This document shows, one piece after another, positions 6,419-6,841 of a stretch of 6,841 bases of DNA; the stretch's first letter is position 1, and every line of letters starts with the position of its first letter. Origin of the DNA: QNZT01 sp964651755 (GTDB taxonomy: Bacteria > Campylobacterota > Campylobacteria > Campylobacterales > QNZT01). The stretch covers positions 1-6,841 of the forward strand of contig CAZYZD010000103.1 of NCBI GenBank assembly GCA_964651755.1, given 5' to 3'. The notes below the pieces were generated by a model. That model was not told the DNA's origin and ran no database searches. It was given only the letters and a program-made list of their open reading frames with translations. The position numbers and the translations under genes are program-made.

Positions 6419-6739
6419 ATGGAGTTGACACAAAGTATATTTCTCCAGGCTTTAGAACATGACAAGTATTTTGAAGCATCGCAGCTCTATCTGGCGCGGT
6501 GGCAGAAACTTGGACAAAACCATAGCGAGAGAGATATTTACAAGGGTTTTATCAATGGCGCTGCTGCATTTGATATGATCGAGAAAGGCAAATACAAAGC
6601 AGCCAAACATGTCTGGAAAATATATGAAAAGTATCGTTCTTTGATCAGTGAAGAGCAGGAGCATTATAAGCTTTTTAAAAATGCAGATCGTGTTTTGATG
6701 AAGTTGAGAACAAAATATAAAAAGATATTTGATACCTAA
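6419..6739 (+). CDS. DUF309-like small protein
   Basis: This 106-residue, lysine-rich, all-helical protein has no signal peptide or membrane segment, so it is probably cytoplasmic. Residues 12-30 (LEHDKYFEASQLYLARWQK) and 40-51 (IYKGFINGAAAF), followed by GKYKAAKHVW, match the order of the DUF309 (PF03745) signature: 'F-.-.-Y-F-E-A-H-E-.-L-E-..W', then 'F-.-K/Q-G-L-I-Q-.-A-.-A', then a Gly and an Ala-containing helix. The usual His-Glu after FEA is replaced by Ser-Gln, and the Gln of 'GLIQ' is Asn, so this is a divergent member at best. The family's function is not known to me. The ATG at 6419 is the only suitable start. GGAG at 6403-6406 lies 12 nt upstream, a long spacing. It is set apart from hemD by an AT-rich gap that may carry its own promoter, and it is followed directly by hairpins that likely end the transcript. 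Confidence 0.72.
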   Translation: MELTQSIFLQALEHDKYFEASQLYLARWQKLGQNHSERDIYKGFINGAAAFDMIEKGKYKAAKHVWKIYEKYRSLISEEQEHYKLFKNADRVLMKLRTKYKKIFDT

Positions 6740-6759
6740 GCTCTTATATGAAAGAGTTT
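6738..6759 (+). other. Weak stem-loop at the DUF309-like stop codon
   Basis: AAGCTCTT (6738-6745) pairs with AAGAGTTT (6752-6759) around a 6-nt loop, with one G-T wobble. The stem starts on the last two bases of the stop codon. It is A/T-rich and without a following long T-run, so it is a doubtful terminator. It is listed because it begins a chain of hairpins. Confidence 0.3.
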
Positions 6760-6792
6760 CACAAAGTGTCCTGAAAAAAGGACTTTTTGTGA
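6759..6792 (+). terminator. Stem-loop with internal T5 run, possible intrinsic terminator
   Basis: A 14-position stem, 6759-6772 (TCACAAAGTGTCCT) with 6779-6792 (AGGACTTTTTGTGA), forms around a GAAAAA loop, with one T-T mismatch and one G-T wobble. Its inner GTCCT/AGGAC stem is followed at once by TTTTT (6784-6788), the minimal layout of an intrinsic terminator for the plus-strand genes. The outer TCAC/GTGA pairs compete with the next hairpin. Confidence 0.5.
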
Positions 6793-6836
6793 TGCCCTTC
6801 ATTCATCACCTCTTTTGACAGGGCATCACCCTTTTT
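6789..6836 (+). terminator. 10-bp GC-rich stem-loop followed by T5, likely intrinsic terminator
   Basis: GTGATGCCCT (6789-6798) is the perfect inverse of AGGGCATCAC (6820-6829) with a 21-nt loop, and CCTTTTT (6830-6836) follows. The strand orientation of the T-run fits termination of plus-strand transcripts from the hemD/DUF309 side. The loop is long for a classic terminator. A second CATCAC inside it (6804-6809) can pair with the same GTGATG (6789-6794) instead. Confidence 0.6.
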
Positions 6837-6841
6837 ATCTA

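Noticed and set aside
6748..6774. Eight-codon frame (MKEFHKVS) before the right-end hairpins, as a possible leader peptide
   Set aside because: It has no ribosome site, no run of regulatory codons and lies inside paired segments; frames this short are expected by chance.
6452..6802. Minus-strand frame of 116 codons with a good-looking AGAGG six nt before its ATG
   Set aside because: The AGAGG falls in the loop of the right-end terminator hairpin and the frame is mostly antisense to the DUF309-like gene. The product is Phe/Leu/Ile-rich without a recognisable pattern, so the ribosome-site match is probably chance.
6815..6841. TTGACA (6815-6820) followed by TATCTA at the window edge, as a promoter
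   Set aside because: The -35 match is perfect, but the -10-like hexamer is weak, the spacer is only 15 nt, the element lies within the terminator stem-loop, and the downstream sequence is not visible.

Overview
The window reads as an ordinary stretch of chromosome from a Campylobacterota (epsilonproteobacterial) genome, most like the free-living marine, chemolithotrophic Sulfurimonas/Sulfurovum type. The evidence is the moderate AT bias, protein sequences with an epsilonproteobacterial look (the DciA-like fragment and HemD in particular), an NhaD-type sodium/proton antiporter, and tightly packed genes with 4-nt ATGA stop/start overlaps. The genus is an inference from recalled family resemblance; no search was run.

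Layout. The left edge (1-206) holds the start of a minus-strand DciA/DUF721-like gene that runs out of the window. All other genes are on the plus strand. A 40-codon lipoprotein gene resembling LptM (177-299) begins inside the DciA-like gene and runs by ATGA overlap into nadB (L-aspartate oxidase, 296-1762), which runs by ATGA overlap into nhaD (1759-3132). After a 79-nt gap with a small hairpin comes guaA (GMP synthase, 3212-4750), then, 3 nt later, a DUF3137-like membrane protein (4754-5677), then hemD (uroporphyrinogen-III synthase, 5674-6327) by another ATGA overlap. A very AT-rich 91-nt gap precedes a small DUF309-like gene (6419-6739). The window ends in tandem hairpins that look like a terminator region.

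How the genes fit together. Two cotranscribed blocks are likely: lipoprotein-nadB-nhaD, and guaA-DUF3137-hemD. They mix cofactor and nucleotide synthesis (NAD, GMP, tetrapyrrole) with envelope functions (LptM-like lipoprotein, NhaD, DUF3137 protein). This looks like genome compaction rather than one pathway. No tRNA, rRNA, CRISPR array, insertion sequence, prophage or defence system was seen.

The points most worth a second look are the easily missed LptM-like micro-lipoprotein, the divergent overlap of its start with the DciA-like gene (whose only good -10 box leaves almost no leader), the mutually exclusive hairpins at the right end, and the DUF3137-like protein that carries an apparent signal peptide. 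I found no convincing new multi-gene system.
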